Positions 12,630-23,100 of a stretch of DNA of 64,000 nucleotides are shown here, one piece after another. This stretch comes from Eudorina sp. 2006-703-Eu-15. Taxonomy: Eukaryota; Chlorophyta; Chlorophyceae; Chlamydomonadales; Volvocaceae. Position 1 is the stretch's first letter; every line of letters starts with the position of its first letter. The notes under the pieces were generated by a model that saw only the letters and a program-made list of their open reading frames with translations, made no database searches and was not told the origin of the DNA. The stretch lies in NCBI GenBank assembly GCA_003117195.1, contig BDSI01000055.1, positions 124,001 to 188,000 of the forward strand. The letters run 5' to 3'. The position numbers were made by a program, and so were the translations under genes.

Positions 12630-12790
12630 GTGTTCCAACGGGCTCGTAGGCGGCTGATCTCATCAATCTACCAAGGACTGCGCACCCATCCTCCATCACC
12701 CGGGGGAGGGGGCCATGCAGCCATACCGGCCAACACACCAGGTTACCAGCGCGCCAGGATTGCCTCTCCTGGAAACCGTGGCAGACCCGC
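12630..12790 (+). repeat. Dispersed repeat R2, copy 1
   Basis: Matches in opposite orientation the stretches at 42575-42700 and 60315-60400. Shared blocks include GGACTGCGCACCCATCC and GGCCAACACACCAGGTTAC. A minus-strand reading gives a peptide containing NLVCWPVWLHGP, and the 42.6-kb copy gives NLVCWPIWLHGP, so the ancestral element may have been coding. Confidence 0.7.
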
Positions 12791-12838
12791 CAAATTACAT
12801 GGCTGGGAGGGAGCCGGGATGTGTTTTTACTGAAGCAT

Positions 12839-12895
12839 GGTACAGTGGACCCTGCAGGACACCGCGGGTCATCGATGACAGCCGAAGCCTGCTCA
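12839..12895 (+). repeat. Dispersed repeat R1, copy 1
   Basis: Contains CCGCGGGTCATCGATGACAG and resembles 26281-26450 and 60841-61000 in the same orientation. Copy R2 lies just to its left, so the two may be parts of one older element. Confidence 0.65.
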
Positions 12896-13770
12896 GCCCG
12901 CCTCGACCCACATTGTGAATGGAAACCCCCTCCCCCCGGAGCCGCCCCGATCCAAGACCGCAAGCAACTAAGGAGCCACCTGGCTCGTGGGAACCCGCCG
13001 AAGCGGTAGGATGACGACAAGGACCAGGATGACGACAAGGGTTCGTCACACAGGAGGCCCCAGCAACGTTTTACGACCAAGGACCTCTTCCCCGGCGTTT
13101 GCCCGCAGTCACGGTTAGTCACCGGGGCTCGCTCGGCAGCCACCCGTAGGTGCCAGTCCGGGCGGCCCTGCACAGCACACCTAGAGACCGCTCCTCCACC
13201 AACGCGGCGGGAGTTGCGAGTGCTTTCCTGTGGGACCCGCACCCCAACCCGGCCGTCCCTCCTCGTACGGTATGCTGCCCCGGGGGAGTCAGCACCCCAA
13301 CCCGGCCGTCCCTCCTGCCTCGTCTCGTCCCAAGGCGGGCCAGCAGCCCGCGCCGCACGACGCGTCCGTCCCGCACCAGTCGGATGGGGTGTCAAGGTGT
13401 CATGACCCAGCCGTAGTCCAGCCCTTCCTGGGCGCACCCATTGCCGCAAAACCATGCAGCCGGGCTCCATAACAAACTCATCGGCGCCTGGCTAGCTGGG
13501 GAGCCCCCAGCGCCGCTCCGCCGGCAGAGCAATTATGTCTGCCACTGCCCTCGTCCCTCCGATGAAAATGAAAAGCTGTTGCTCACGCACCAGGGTTGAT
13601 CTGTGAAGTTGCAACCTTCAACAGCGAGGAAGACAGCAAGCGCCACTTGCGCGATCAAGATACCTGTGGGGTGTGCGGGACCTGCATGTTACGCCGCCGG
13701 TGACAGTGCAACGAGCTGGGTCAGGCCGCAGGCTACGTACTGGCCTCGGCTTCGGCCCGGTGTGCCAATC

Positions 13771-13805
13771 GCTGACGCTGACGCTGACGCTGACGCTGAC
13801 GCTGA
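13771..13805. repeat. GCTGAC hexanucleotide tandem repeat
   Basis: Five full GCTGAC units plus a partial sixth, in non-coding spacer. Confidence 0.9.
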
Positions 13806-13963
13806 ATGTGTACACATCAGGTGGGATGGGCCCGTACGTATGTGCGCAAGGCGAACCATCCCCCGGGACTGCTCAACTCGTCGCCGCTGGTCAAGATGGC
13901 CGCACTGTCATCTTTGATCCTGAGTCGATCCCTCTTTCGCGCCAGCTGTGAGGCGCATCCGAT

Positions 13964-14019
13964 CCATTCGTCCATTCGTCCATTCGTCCATTCGTCCATT
14001 CGTCCATTCGTCCGCTCGT
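13964..14019. repeat. CCATTCGT octanucleotide tandem repeat
   Basis: Six perfect 8-bp units and a seventh variant (CCGCTCGT), in non-coding spacer. Likely a length-variable minisatellite. Confidence 0.95.
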
Positions 14020-14943
14020 TTTCACAAGTGGGTTGCGGCCCCGTGCACCGTGTCGCGGCATGGGGGGGCCCCCTTCATGGCGGATCGAAGCAGCGGCGGT
14101 GCGGCACCCTCGGCCCTCCCCCGCGCGCGGGGCCCGGCACCAGGCGAGAAGGTCGTGAAGGTCTGCAGCAGCAGGCGGAAGCCGCAAGGTATGTTGCCGG
14201 ACCGACTGCGGTGTGACGTCTGGCCAGGTGTGTAGGCGCCACAAAGCGCACGGACGTGTCGAGTATTGGGTGAGATGGGGGCGACTGTCGGGACGGCACA
14301 GGCGCGCGCGGGCCCGCCCCGGGGGCGCCGCTGACTGTCCTCGCCTTGCCTGGCACCACCCTCCCTGCCACGAGCCCGGCTGCCGATCCTCCGTTGGGTA
14401 GTGGTAGGTCTGCTGTTGGATGGGATGTACCTGGCGAAGGCGCCAACCCTCAGTTGTGGTGTAAAAACCCTAGAGTTATTTCAATCATCAATTTTGTATA
14501 TGCACATGCGGCGCGGCTTTTTTCGCACTTTGGGAGCAGGGCCCGAACGGTTACTGCAGCCTCTCGTACGAAGCCAGGTTCGGAACGCCGGGACATCCAC
14601 AGTACGGCGCGAAATAAAAACTCTTGAGGGGCATGTGCGCCGCACTAAACCAACGACCTCGCGCTGCCTATGATATTTGCATGCATTTCGTACAGGAAGC
14701 TTCGGTCGTTGTTAGGTCTCCGCCACAGGCAACTAGTTTTCACGATAATTTTCTTAATATAAAGTATGTGTCGTGCTCCATGTAAAGATGGTTGACACTA
14801 GGAGATGGCCACCCTGACAAAACAAGGCATCGACCGATCAGCCCGTTATCGGCCCACCTTTCCTGCTTCGATGCATTCCCAGCGAGCTTTTTCCGTGGTA
14901 TCTGCCTTACATACCTTCACATAAAAATTATTCATACATTTAC

Positions 14944-15089
14944 CTTTACTCAGAATATTTTTGGGTGCTGCAGGCAAGGAAAGCGGCTTCGGTTCTGCGA
15001 TTAATGCGGCTGAAGTGGCTTCGGTCCACGCCAAACATCCAAGGATGATGAAGAGGAAGATAGGACCGAACCTCCGCCAACGCCTTCAT
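14944..15089 (-). pseudogene. Possible relic signal-peptide exon of a sixth metalloprotease copy
   Basis: On the minus strand this stretch encodes a hydrophobic leader (FLFIILGCLAW) followed by a short Ala/Pro-rich stretch and ends AAA G before gtaaat, a phase-1 donor exactly like exon 1 of all five intact metalloproteases. It sits in an AT-richer island in the largest gap of the array. The ATG at 15089 is one base out of frame with the leader; deleting one A would join them and give a length of 48 codons plus one base. No exon 2 or catalytic remnant was found below it. This is inference from architecture and position; no sequence identity to the other leaders is claimed. Confidence 0.35.
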
Positions 15090-15718
15090 GTTCGCATATC
15101 GGCGGTTGGAGGTAACAACGCATGTACAGTTCCGCTGTTCACACTGCCAAGTAAGGGCCCTTGCCGGAAAAGAGCCAGAAAATCGCGTTTTAATTCATAC
15201 ATCGTTCAGCATGCCAGCTCAGGACCGGCGCTCGCCACTGCTGTGGAGTGGGGGATTCGTGCAGAAGTGTGACGGTCGGCAACGGCGGGTGTGCATTTAC
15301 GCAGCAGCCTCATATAATCAAGCAAGACGCTCCACATAGCGCAGCCTGCGGTAGCCTGCCGGGCGAGTGTGATGCAGGGCCCCTGATGACGCCACAGACA
15401 TGCTCTTGCCGTGGATCCCAGCAAACGTACCCCATGACAACGTACTGAAGGTGTTCTCCTGCTGTCTGTGGTCACCGTACTGCGTATGATATAATTGACA
15501 TGGAGTTCGAAGGCTAATTTTGGCCCCAATTGACAAACCGGAAATGGTTAAACCCCAACTGGCAGGTATTCAGCCCCATTTGTGTGTGTGTGTGTGTTAC
15601 ATGGTTGGGGGTGCGTAACCCCATACCTGCACATACCCATACGAGCCGGAGGCCCAAGGGCAAACAAAACGCCCAAAAGCACTGGTTTGCAATACCGCAT
15701 TAACAGGAGTCGACGAGA

Positions 15719-16189
15719 CTAGCGCCCAAAGGGCACGATAGAATTACGGTGAGCCCACATGCGCTCCAACATCTTTGCCAAACGAGCCGGATCCCAGGCA
15801 ATCGCCTCCCTCATCGTATTAGGGCGGTGAAACCCTTCCTCAGCGCGTATTGCATCGTAAGCCGGGCAGTCGAGTAGAACATGCTTCTCATCTTCAATCT
15901 GGTCTTCAGAGCGGCAGCAACGGCAGACCCGTTGTCCTCTAGGGACATGGTGCCTACCCCTCCGCGCCCTGTTAGACTCAAGTGCCCAACAACAAAGCCT
16001 GAATTGCATTAGCTTCCGGTGCGCAGAACGGGGGATAAAAACTGTAGCGTGCGGTTGCCACATAACGGCCGCCGCACCCATAAACGACAGGCCCATCCAA
16101 TGCTTGTACTTCGACATATGGATCCCCGGCTGCTTCCCGTCTGATGGGTAAGCCCCATTTGACACGATCGATTCAGCCCCATTTGACAC
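15719..16189 (-). mobile_element. LINE-type reverse transcriptase C-terminal remnant
   Basis: The minus-strand frame encodes RVCRCC, then EDEKHVLLDCPAYDAIR, a Cys/His cluster (C-x2-C ... H-x4-C) with the leucine-rich context typical of the C-terminus of non-LTR retrotransposon polymerases, and ends LERMWAHRNSIVPFGR before a stop. No polymerase palm domain (YADD-type motif) is visible upstream, so this is a 5'-truncated, dead copy. A related ending (LERMWAHRNSMVP) occurs at 26429-27022. The frame may have been entered from repeated CCCCATTTGACACGA motifs to its right. Confidence 0.65.
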
Positions 16190-17237
16190 GACCGAAAAAT
16201 GCCGGTCACCACCCCGCTGCTGCTGCTGCTGCTACCCTCATCCTCCGAGGGCGCAGCGGCCACGCCTTCCGCCTCCTCCCGAGCGGGCTTGCCCGGCACC
16301 GCAGCGGCGATGCGGCCACGGCCTCGCCCGCGCCCCACGGAGCCCTGCCCTGCCGCGCGCTGCACCCTCCGAGGCCCCTGGCCCACCACCATCTCGGCCA
16401 GCGTTTTCGTCCCGGTTTTCAGCCCCATTCGACAGGACCGGAAGACGGCTTTCCTCCTTATGACAAACGTCAGACAATTTATTGCTGTCAATTAAATAAT
16501 GAGCGGCGCGGTAACCTGCGCCGTGGCCTCAACCCTTAAGCCGCATGCATACTCCCCAGGGCGCTGCCTTGCAGGCCGTATGTTCCCTGGAGCGCGGTCG
16601 GTGATCGGTGCGCCTGGTTGACCCGGGTGCGCCTGGTTGACAGGATGTCACTGCCAGGCGGACGGCGGCCCTGCCGCAACCGCAGTTAAACCTGCTGCAT
16701 GCGACCCTGCACCGGCAGCTCAAGACGCGCGGAGAAAGCCCGTGGAGCAGGAGGCGCACTCTGGAGCACCCCACCCAGTGGCGGCGGCAGATAGGAGGGA
16801 ACCAGGGGTTGCGACAGTCTGCACCGGATGAACATCAGAGCGGCAGAGCCCAGACGGAGGGGGATGCAGTTAGTCATCTTCGGCGCGGGGTGATCCGACG
16901 GACCGCATGCCGCACAGGAATATACCCGCACCTGACTCACCAACCACCCCAGTGGACGGGGGATGGTGCCGCACGAAGGTTTGATGAACGTCGGCGCGCA
17001 GTATGAGGGACCGTCAGGACCAAGGGCTCCCAGGGTTCAGGGGCCTCAGGGCCAAGGGGGCCGTTACAAGGAGGCGGCCAGTGCCGAAACGCGCCGCAGC
17101 CACGGCCGTGGCGGACGGCAGCCGCTGCGCGGCGGCGGTGCATTACAGGAGAGACAGGATGCCGTTGTCATGACCGCCTTGCCGTCATGGTCGATTGAGT
17201 CAAGTTGTCCGGGATGTCTGAGATGGATGATCGATGC

Positions 17238-17282
17238 CCAGGATGGATGAATGAACGATTGAACGTTACAGCGGACCCAATG
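17238..17282 (-). repeat. R4 element end (GGGTCCGCTGTAAC plus TTCATTCAT tail)
   Basis: On the minus strand reads TGGGTCCGCTGTAACGTTC followed by TTCATTCAT. The same end is at 34655-34682 (minus) and 59167-59198 (plus). A conserved end with a short repeated tail suggests a non-LTR retrotransposon 3' terminus. Confidence 0.55.
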
Positions 17283-17284
17283 AC

Positions 17285-17420
17285 CGGTGCCTACTGGGGA
17301 TGCCCCCAGAGGCGCTGCGCCGCCGGCAGAGCACCGAGGCAGCCCCGCACCACAACGCTGCAGTCAGGAAAGGTGAGATAGCAGACCCGCCCAGCGCCAA
17401 CCCCCCCAAACCCGCAGATG
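17285..17420 (+). repeat. Dispersed repeat R3, copy 1
   Basis: Matches 36443-36580 in the same orientation, sharing CCCCAGAGGCGC, CGCCGCCGGC, GAGCACCGAGGCA and the block ending GACCCG(C/G)CCAGC. Immediately follows an R4 end, so R3 and R4 may belong to adjacent elements. Confidence 0.65.
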
Positions 17421-18634
17421 GAGGCACGCAGCGGGGCCTCACCACCAACCAAAAGGACACAAGCGGCACACCAAGGGCGCACCGGGCGCGGATCAAGCTG
17501 AGCACGCGGGCACTGGGGTCCATACAGGCACCCCATAGGTCAGCCAGCCACCACCATCCCGAAGCCACCCCGCGCCGTCCAAGCCCAGGGTCGTGGACGC
17601 ACACGCCCGGCTCATGACGAAGAGCGGCAGCCACCGGCAGACCCACCCTCGCCACACGCCAAGTCAGTATCCCGGCCGCAGGTCAGTGCCCTGCCTTAGA
17701 CAGACCCGGGAGCTCTTAGCGCGTCGTGGCCCCGCGTTCGGTACGCAAACGCCCTCCTCCATCGGTAGACTGCAGCGCTAGGCCCGTCCCTGGTCGAGGT
17801 GGCAACATGGTAGATGGTATCAGTCCACGGGCACCTTTCTAGCTGGGCAAGAACAGCGGCAGCCTCAGTCTGGGCTACCCATCCATGCAGGCACCCGCCA
17901 CGAGCCGCATCTTACGAGGCGGCGGGGCCACCGCAAACAAACCTGCGGCCCATTTCCGTGCACGGCCGTGACCGCCACCAGCACGGCAATCATCCCGGCG
18001 GGCCAAACACACGCCGCACCATCCTCTGCAGGATACCACGCAAGCCCGCCCCCCGCGCTCAGCGTCACATGAAACGGGACCACGACCACCACTGTCGTGT
18101 GGGAGAACGCAGCCGTGCAGCCCTAGTACCAAGCCAAGCACGAAATCTCCAGCCGGCCAGCCATGACGTCATTCGGTGCACAACGTGCGTCGATCCGCGG
18201 AATACACCTCAATAACGTGATTCACCCCAATCGTCGAGTATCGCAGGCAGCTGCTGATAAGGCGCTCCGCCGTGACCATGGCGGAAATCACAGGCCCCAT
18301 GCGCACTTGGGCTCTCTCGCCCACAAAAGCGGCGCCGTGCCGCTAAAGGAAGAATGCCAATCAATTAGTTGCATGTACCTAGCTTTTCTTCTTCACGCCA
18401 TCCGTGTACACTCGTACAATATCGCTACGGGGTACGTGTCGTCCAAACTACTCTCCGCACGGAACACAACCGCACCTCGCAACAGCAAGGAAGACAGCGA
18501 GAAAGAGACAGACAGGGAGAGACAGAGAAAACAGAGGAAGGGTTGCCCGCTCCGATACCACGCCAGAACGAGAGCACGTGCAGAGGCGAACCTACTTGCA
18601 CATGAAAGAGCTAACACACACGCACACACACACA

Positions 18635-18760
18635 GCGGGCAATGGATATATTATATAAGCATACGGGCAAACTTTTGGGCGCCACTCGGCCCCTCGCATG
18701 TCACGCACTCCTGTTCTGCCTGCCTAAGAAACACTCCCCCCCCCACACACACACACATGC
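18635..18760 (+). repeat. CA-tailed dispersed repeat, copy 1
   Basis: Shares with 23211-23345 the blocks GGGCAATGG, TATATTATATA, GCATACGGGCAAA and CTCGCATGTCACGCACTCCT, then CTGCCTGCC and a CA run. Shorter versions of the core are at 2600-2660, 23015-23045 and 52195-52235. Confidence 0.75.
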
Positions 18761-20060
18761 TCAACAAACTCGGTCGCACCGCAGTGATGAATGGAAGGAT
18801 TGGTCCCCAGAGCAACAGAGATGGAAAACTCCTCCCAAGAATGATGTCAACAAGAAACTTGGCGGCGTCAAATCCCAGTGCTCCACTGCCCTGGGGGTTG
18901 CACCGTGACCTCCTGCGGCTTCCTTCCATCACCGCCGCCCCCTTGGCTAGAGGCCGCGATGTGCTTATGCTGGCCTCGCCCAGATACCGGTTCACACACA
19001 GCACCACGGCATCACTGGGCACTGACTCAAGGCCTCGCATTGAGCCCGCGTCCGCGTCCGCGTCCTAGTCTCGCCCAACCCCATCAGGTGCAATGTGTGC
19101 GCTGCGGAATGGCACGGAAGTGCGCGGAATGGCACTGCTGCCACCCGGCAAGGCTGCACCGTAAAAACTCAACCGCACTTTCTTCAGTTCAACTCCCACG
19201 CCCATCTTTTCAGCCCGGGCCGCCCCGGGGGGACACCACATCAACCGACAACGCCACCCCAAGCAACCAACCAATCAACGCGACAGCACAGGGCAGCACA
19301 CAACACCACACCACGCCCCAGGCGTGCAGTTGCCCGACGACCCGTCGAGATAGAAGAACGAGGAGGAATGCATCCGAGTCAAACTTAGATTCCCTGAATC
19401 CAAAACGGCGCTCCGAAAGCGTACGGCATCTGTATGCACGGGCATGTCAACGAAAAACCTACCGCCGTGGAACTCGTACGTATCGCCCACCCGCCCACTG
19501 CGGTATCTCTCTAGCCCCCAACACACAGGACACAGCGCTCGCGCCACATTTGTTGCCCCGGGCGCTCGGACACATGGCTGCAGATCCCCCCAATGACCCC
19601 TTGTGAGCCCTTCCCCCTGCGGCTGGAAAGGCCAGCGAGCGCTGACCATGAGGTGTCTGTCTAGGGTTGTTCGCCGGCATTGATACTGAGCCTTAAGTAG
19701 GCACTCCGATGAAAAAACCGATTGGAGCCACACCGCATGGTACCCACACAGAGTGATTGCGTCTTGGGTAATCTAACAAGACCAAAACCAAATAGAGCCA
19801 CACCGCATTTGGAGCCCACACAGCGCGGTCTGTTGGACCGCAGGAGAAACTTCGAGCCCCGCCGCCCGTCACCTCCCGCAGCTGGCGGGTGGCGCCGCGG
19901 ACGCCATCCGAAATTGCTGCCATTGTCGTTTTCATCACAGCGCGGCCACCCCGACAGGAATACGAATCCCAGCCGGCCCGACTCGAAACGCGATTGAATT
20001 CAACCAGACGCACTTGAAGGCTCGAGGGCCCGGTGGCCCGGTGCTGGTGTCCATCCCCTT

Positions 20061-23053
20061 TTAGTCACGCCGGCGGGTATCTGCCGGCGGGGGTGGCGGC
20101 CGGGAGGGCTTACGCCGGCTGCCCCTGGGCGGAGCCCTCCTGCCGCCGTTGACAAGGCCGCCGCTGGTGGGGCTCGACGTCGACGGCGCCGTGCTGTCGC
20201 GGGCGGGGAACGGTGACGTCACAGCCGGCGGCGGCGACCGGCGCGCGAGCGGTCGAGGCGATTGCTGTTTTCTGGGCGGCGGCGGCGGCGGCGGAGGAGG
20301 AGGCGACGGCGGCTCTGACGGCGGCTCTGACGGCGGCTGTGCAGGCGACTGCGGTGGCTGCAGCGGTGCCATTGGCGGCGGCCGCGGCGGCCGCGGCGGG
20401 CGCGGCGGCGGGCGCGGCACCCTTGGGATGCTGGGCTCAGCATTGTTAATGGCGACGGGCCGGTTAGGCGGACTCGGCGGCAGCGGACGCGGCGACGGCG
20501 GCGGAGGCGGTGGCGGTGACGGCGGCGGAGGCGGCGGTGGCGATGGCGGCAGAGGTGACGGCGGCGGAGGCGGCGACGGTGGTGGCGGCGGAGGCGGCGA
20601 CGGTGGTGGCGGCGGAGGCGGCGACGGTGGCGGCGGGCGCGGCGACGGCGGGGGTGACGGCAGTGGCGGCGGAGGCGGCGGCCGTGGCGACGGCGGTGGC
20701 GGGCTCGATGGCGGAGTCACCCCGCGCGGTGGCGCAGGTAGCGGCGGCGACGACACCGGGGGCCGCTTCACCGAGGGCGCGGGCCAGCTCTCACTCGCCG
20801 GCGGCATCCTGCCCCTGCAATCGGGGTCCTGCTCGTCCGTCAGGCCGTCGCAGTCGTCGTCCAGGCCGTCGCCGCAGGTGGCCTCGTTGGCGCCCAGCCG
20901 GCGGCACAGCGTGACTGCGGCCGCGCCGTCCGTGACGGGCCGACCCACGGGCACGATCCAGCCGTCAAACCAGGCGACCAGGCCGCTGCCCTTCTCCACC
21001 AGGCTGCCGCCGCTGACGGTGCTGCCCTGCAGGATGGTCCAGACGTACGAATTCGCGGCGGTGCCCCTGTAGCTGTGCAGCAGGAGGACGGGCACGCCGT
21101 TCATGGATTCGTTGAAGGGCAGGTCGAAGGGCGGCGTGTTGATGCGGGCGGACAGGTAGAGCGGCGCGGGGGCGCCGGTGAGGGTGAAGGCCGCGGAGGA
21201 GGTGGGGCTGGAGGACTGGCTGGGCAGGGAGATGGAGACTCGGTCGCCGTAGTCCAGGTCTGTGTCCTTGAACCACCTGAAGGGCCGCCCCCAGCCCGCC
21301 TGGGTATCCGGATATCACCCACCCATGCCGATGCAGACAGGGAGGGAGGCAGGGAGGGAGGAAGGTTGGAGAGCAGAGGTCATTTAGGTGTGTTAAAGAG
21401 AACTGAGAGGTCATTTAGGTATGTGTGTGCGTGTGTGTATAACAAGAAGCCCACCCATAACCGCCCATGCGCGTGTGTGTGTTTACCCAAGTGTGCTGCT
21501 GCTGCCCCTCCCATCCCCGCTCCGTCTGCCACCCCCAGCTCTGCCCTCCTCCCCGCCCGTCCTCCTCCGCCACCTCCGCGCCTCCAGCCCACCTGCCACA
21601 TGTGCGGCGCGTTGAAGCAGCGGATGCCCTGCCCGCCGATGGCCCCCATGGTGCAGGTGCCGTCGCATTGGTCGCCGTAAAAGTCGCCGCAGCCGCCCAC
21701 CACGTTGGCGTGCGCCATGTTAAAGTTGTGGCCCGCCTCGTGCAGCCACATCTCCAGACCGTAGAAGGAGTCGGCGGGCAGCCAGATCAGTCCCGAGCCC
21801 CAGCTGTTGAGCGGTGTGGTGGTGCGGTCCCACAAACTGATGGTGGACATGCCGGTCGCGGGCGGGCAGCCTTGGGGGTGCGGATCGTGGAAGAGGGGAC
21901 GGCGAGCGTGGGGCAGGTAGGGAGTTGTGGTGCAACGGAGGGTACGGAGCGGCGGAGGTGGAGGCGGGCAGAGCTGGGGACGGAGGGGGGAAAGGAGGCA
22001 AAGCGGGTTGAGCACCCGGGGTGGGCGCAGCACACCCAGCGCACCCAGCAGCAGCACACCCACAGCTGACCCAAACACACATGCAGCAAACCCACACACA
22101 TGCACACGCGCGCTCGGTATCTTCACGTACACACATGCCAAGCGTCCCCCCGGACGGGAAGCGCCGGCTGCCCCAGCTAAGACACCCGCGCCCCGCCAGA
22201 CCTCTCCGCCCGCCCCCGCCGTCCACACCCACCGACGAGGTTCATAGAAAAGTTGCGCGGCAACAGCATGACCTTGTGGTTGTAGTCCTGCGGGTTCATG
22301 CCCTGCTTCTGCGCCAGATCATCCAGGTAGTAGAACCACTTGATCATGTTCTGGCCGCAGTTGAAGGAGTTGAAGCCGTTGCCGTCCGGGAACGAGAACG
22401 GGATGTTCAGGGTGCCGTTGCAGGGGATGGCAACGGGGCCCATCACCGCCACGTCACGCGGCGAGGCCGTACCGTACGAGCAGGTGTCGTAGTACTTATT
22501 CATCGTACGGCCCCGCGGGTCGCCGGAGCCGTTGAACAGCGAGCGGACCATCTGCGTTGGCGGTTGGGGGTTCGGAGTTGGGGCAGCACAAAGCCGTACG
22601 AACCCGTCATGCGTTGGAGACAGGATCAGGCGGACCTGGGCAGGTACCCAAGTGCCCGGTGTGTGCAGTTGGGGCCCCTGCTCCGCAGCTTTGCACGGAA
22701 CGGACTGCCCCGAACCCGGGAACGGAGGACGGGACCGCCCGTAGCCGGTGATCTCATCACGGCTCCGACACCAAACCCTGCACCCACGAGTCGCCCCCGC
22801 CGCCCGCCCAACCATTCCCACACCGGCCAGAGGGCCATAGCAAGACGGCCAGAGGGACTGGCGAGCAAGGCTTGCCCCGGCCGTGGACGTGCAGGGCCTG
22901 CCCTTTTTGCGTGTCACCTTGACTTTGTCCTATCACCCAAGAGCACCTTCGCACCCGCATGGGAACACACACATGGGTGGGTTTCTTCGCTAAGCACACA
23001 CACACACACCTGCGCATGTCACGCACTCCTGTTTTGCCTGCCTTGGCAACACA

Positions 23054-23100
<47 letters not shown>

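Larger units (their letters stand above)
16140..20060. other. Repeat-derived spacer without supported genes
   Basis: Contains repeated CAGCCCCATTTGACACGA motifs (16150-16195, with a variant at 16419), an R3 repeat copy (17285-17420), an R4-type end (17238-17282), a CA-tailed repeat (18635-18760) and imperfect repeats of GGAGCCACACCGCAT (19725-19825). Frames here overlap on both strands and show no recognisable domain; one minus-strand frame at 17266-17655 resembles a frame at 36451-36675 because the DNA itself is repeated. Confidence 0.5.

Noticed and set aside
12622..13470. 282-codon minus-strand frame
   Set aside because: It overlaps repeats R1 and R2 and a local GGCCGTCCCTCCT duplication. 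The peptide shared with 42.6 kb is explained by the repeated DNA.
17266..17655. Minus-strand frame resembling one at 36451-36675
   Set aside because: The similarity comes from repeat R3. No polymerase or nuclease motif is visible.
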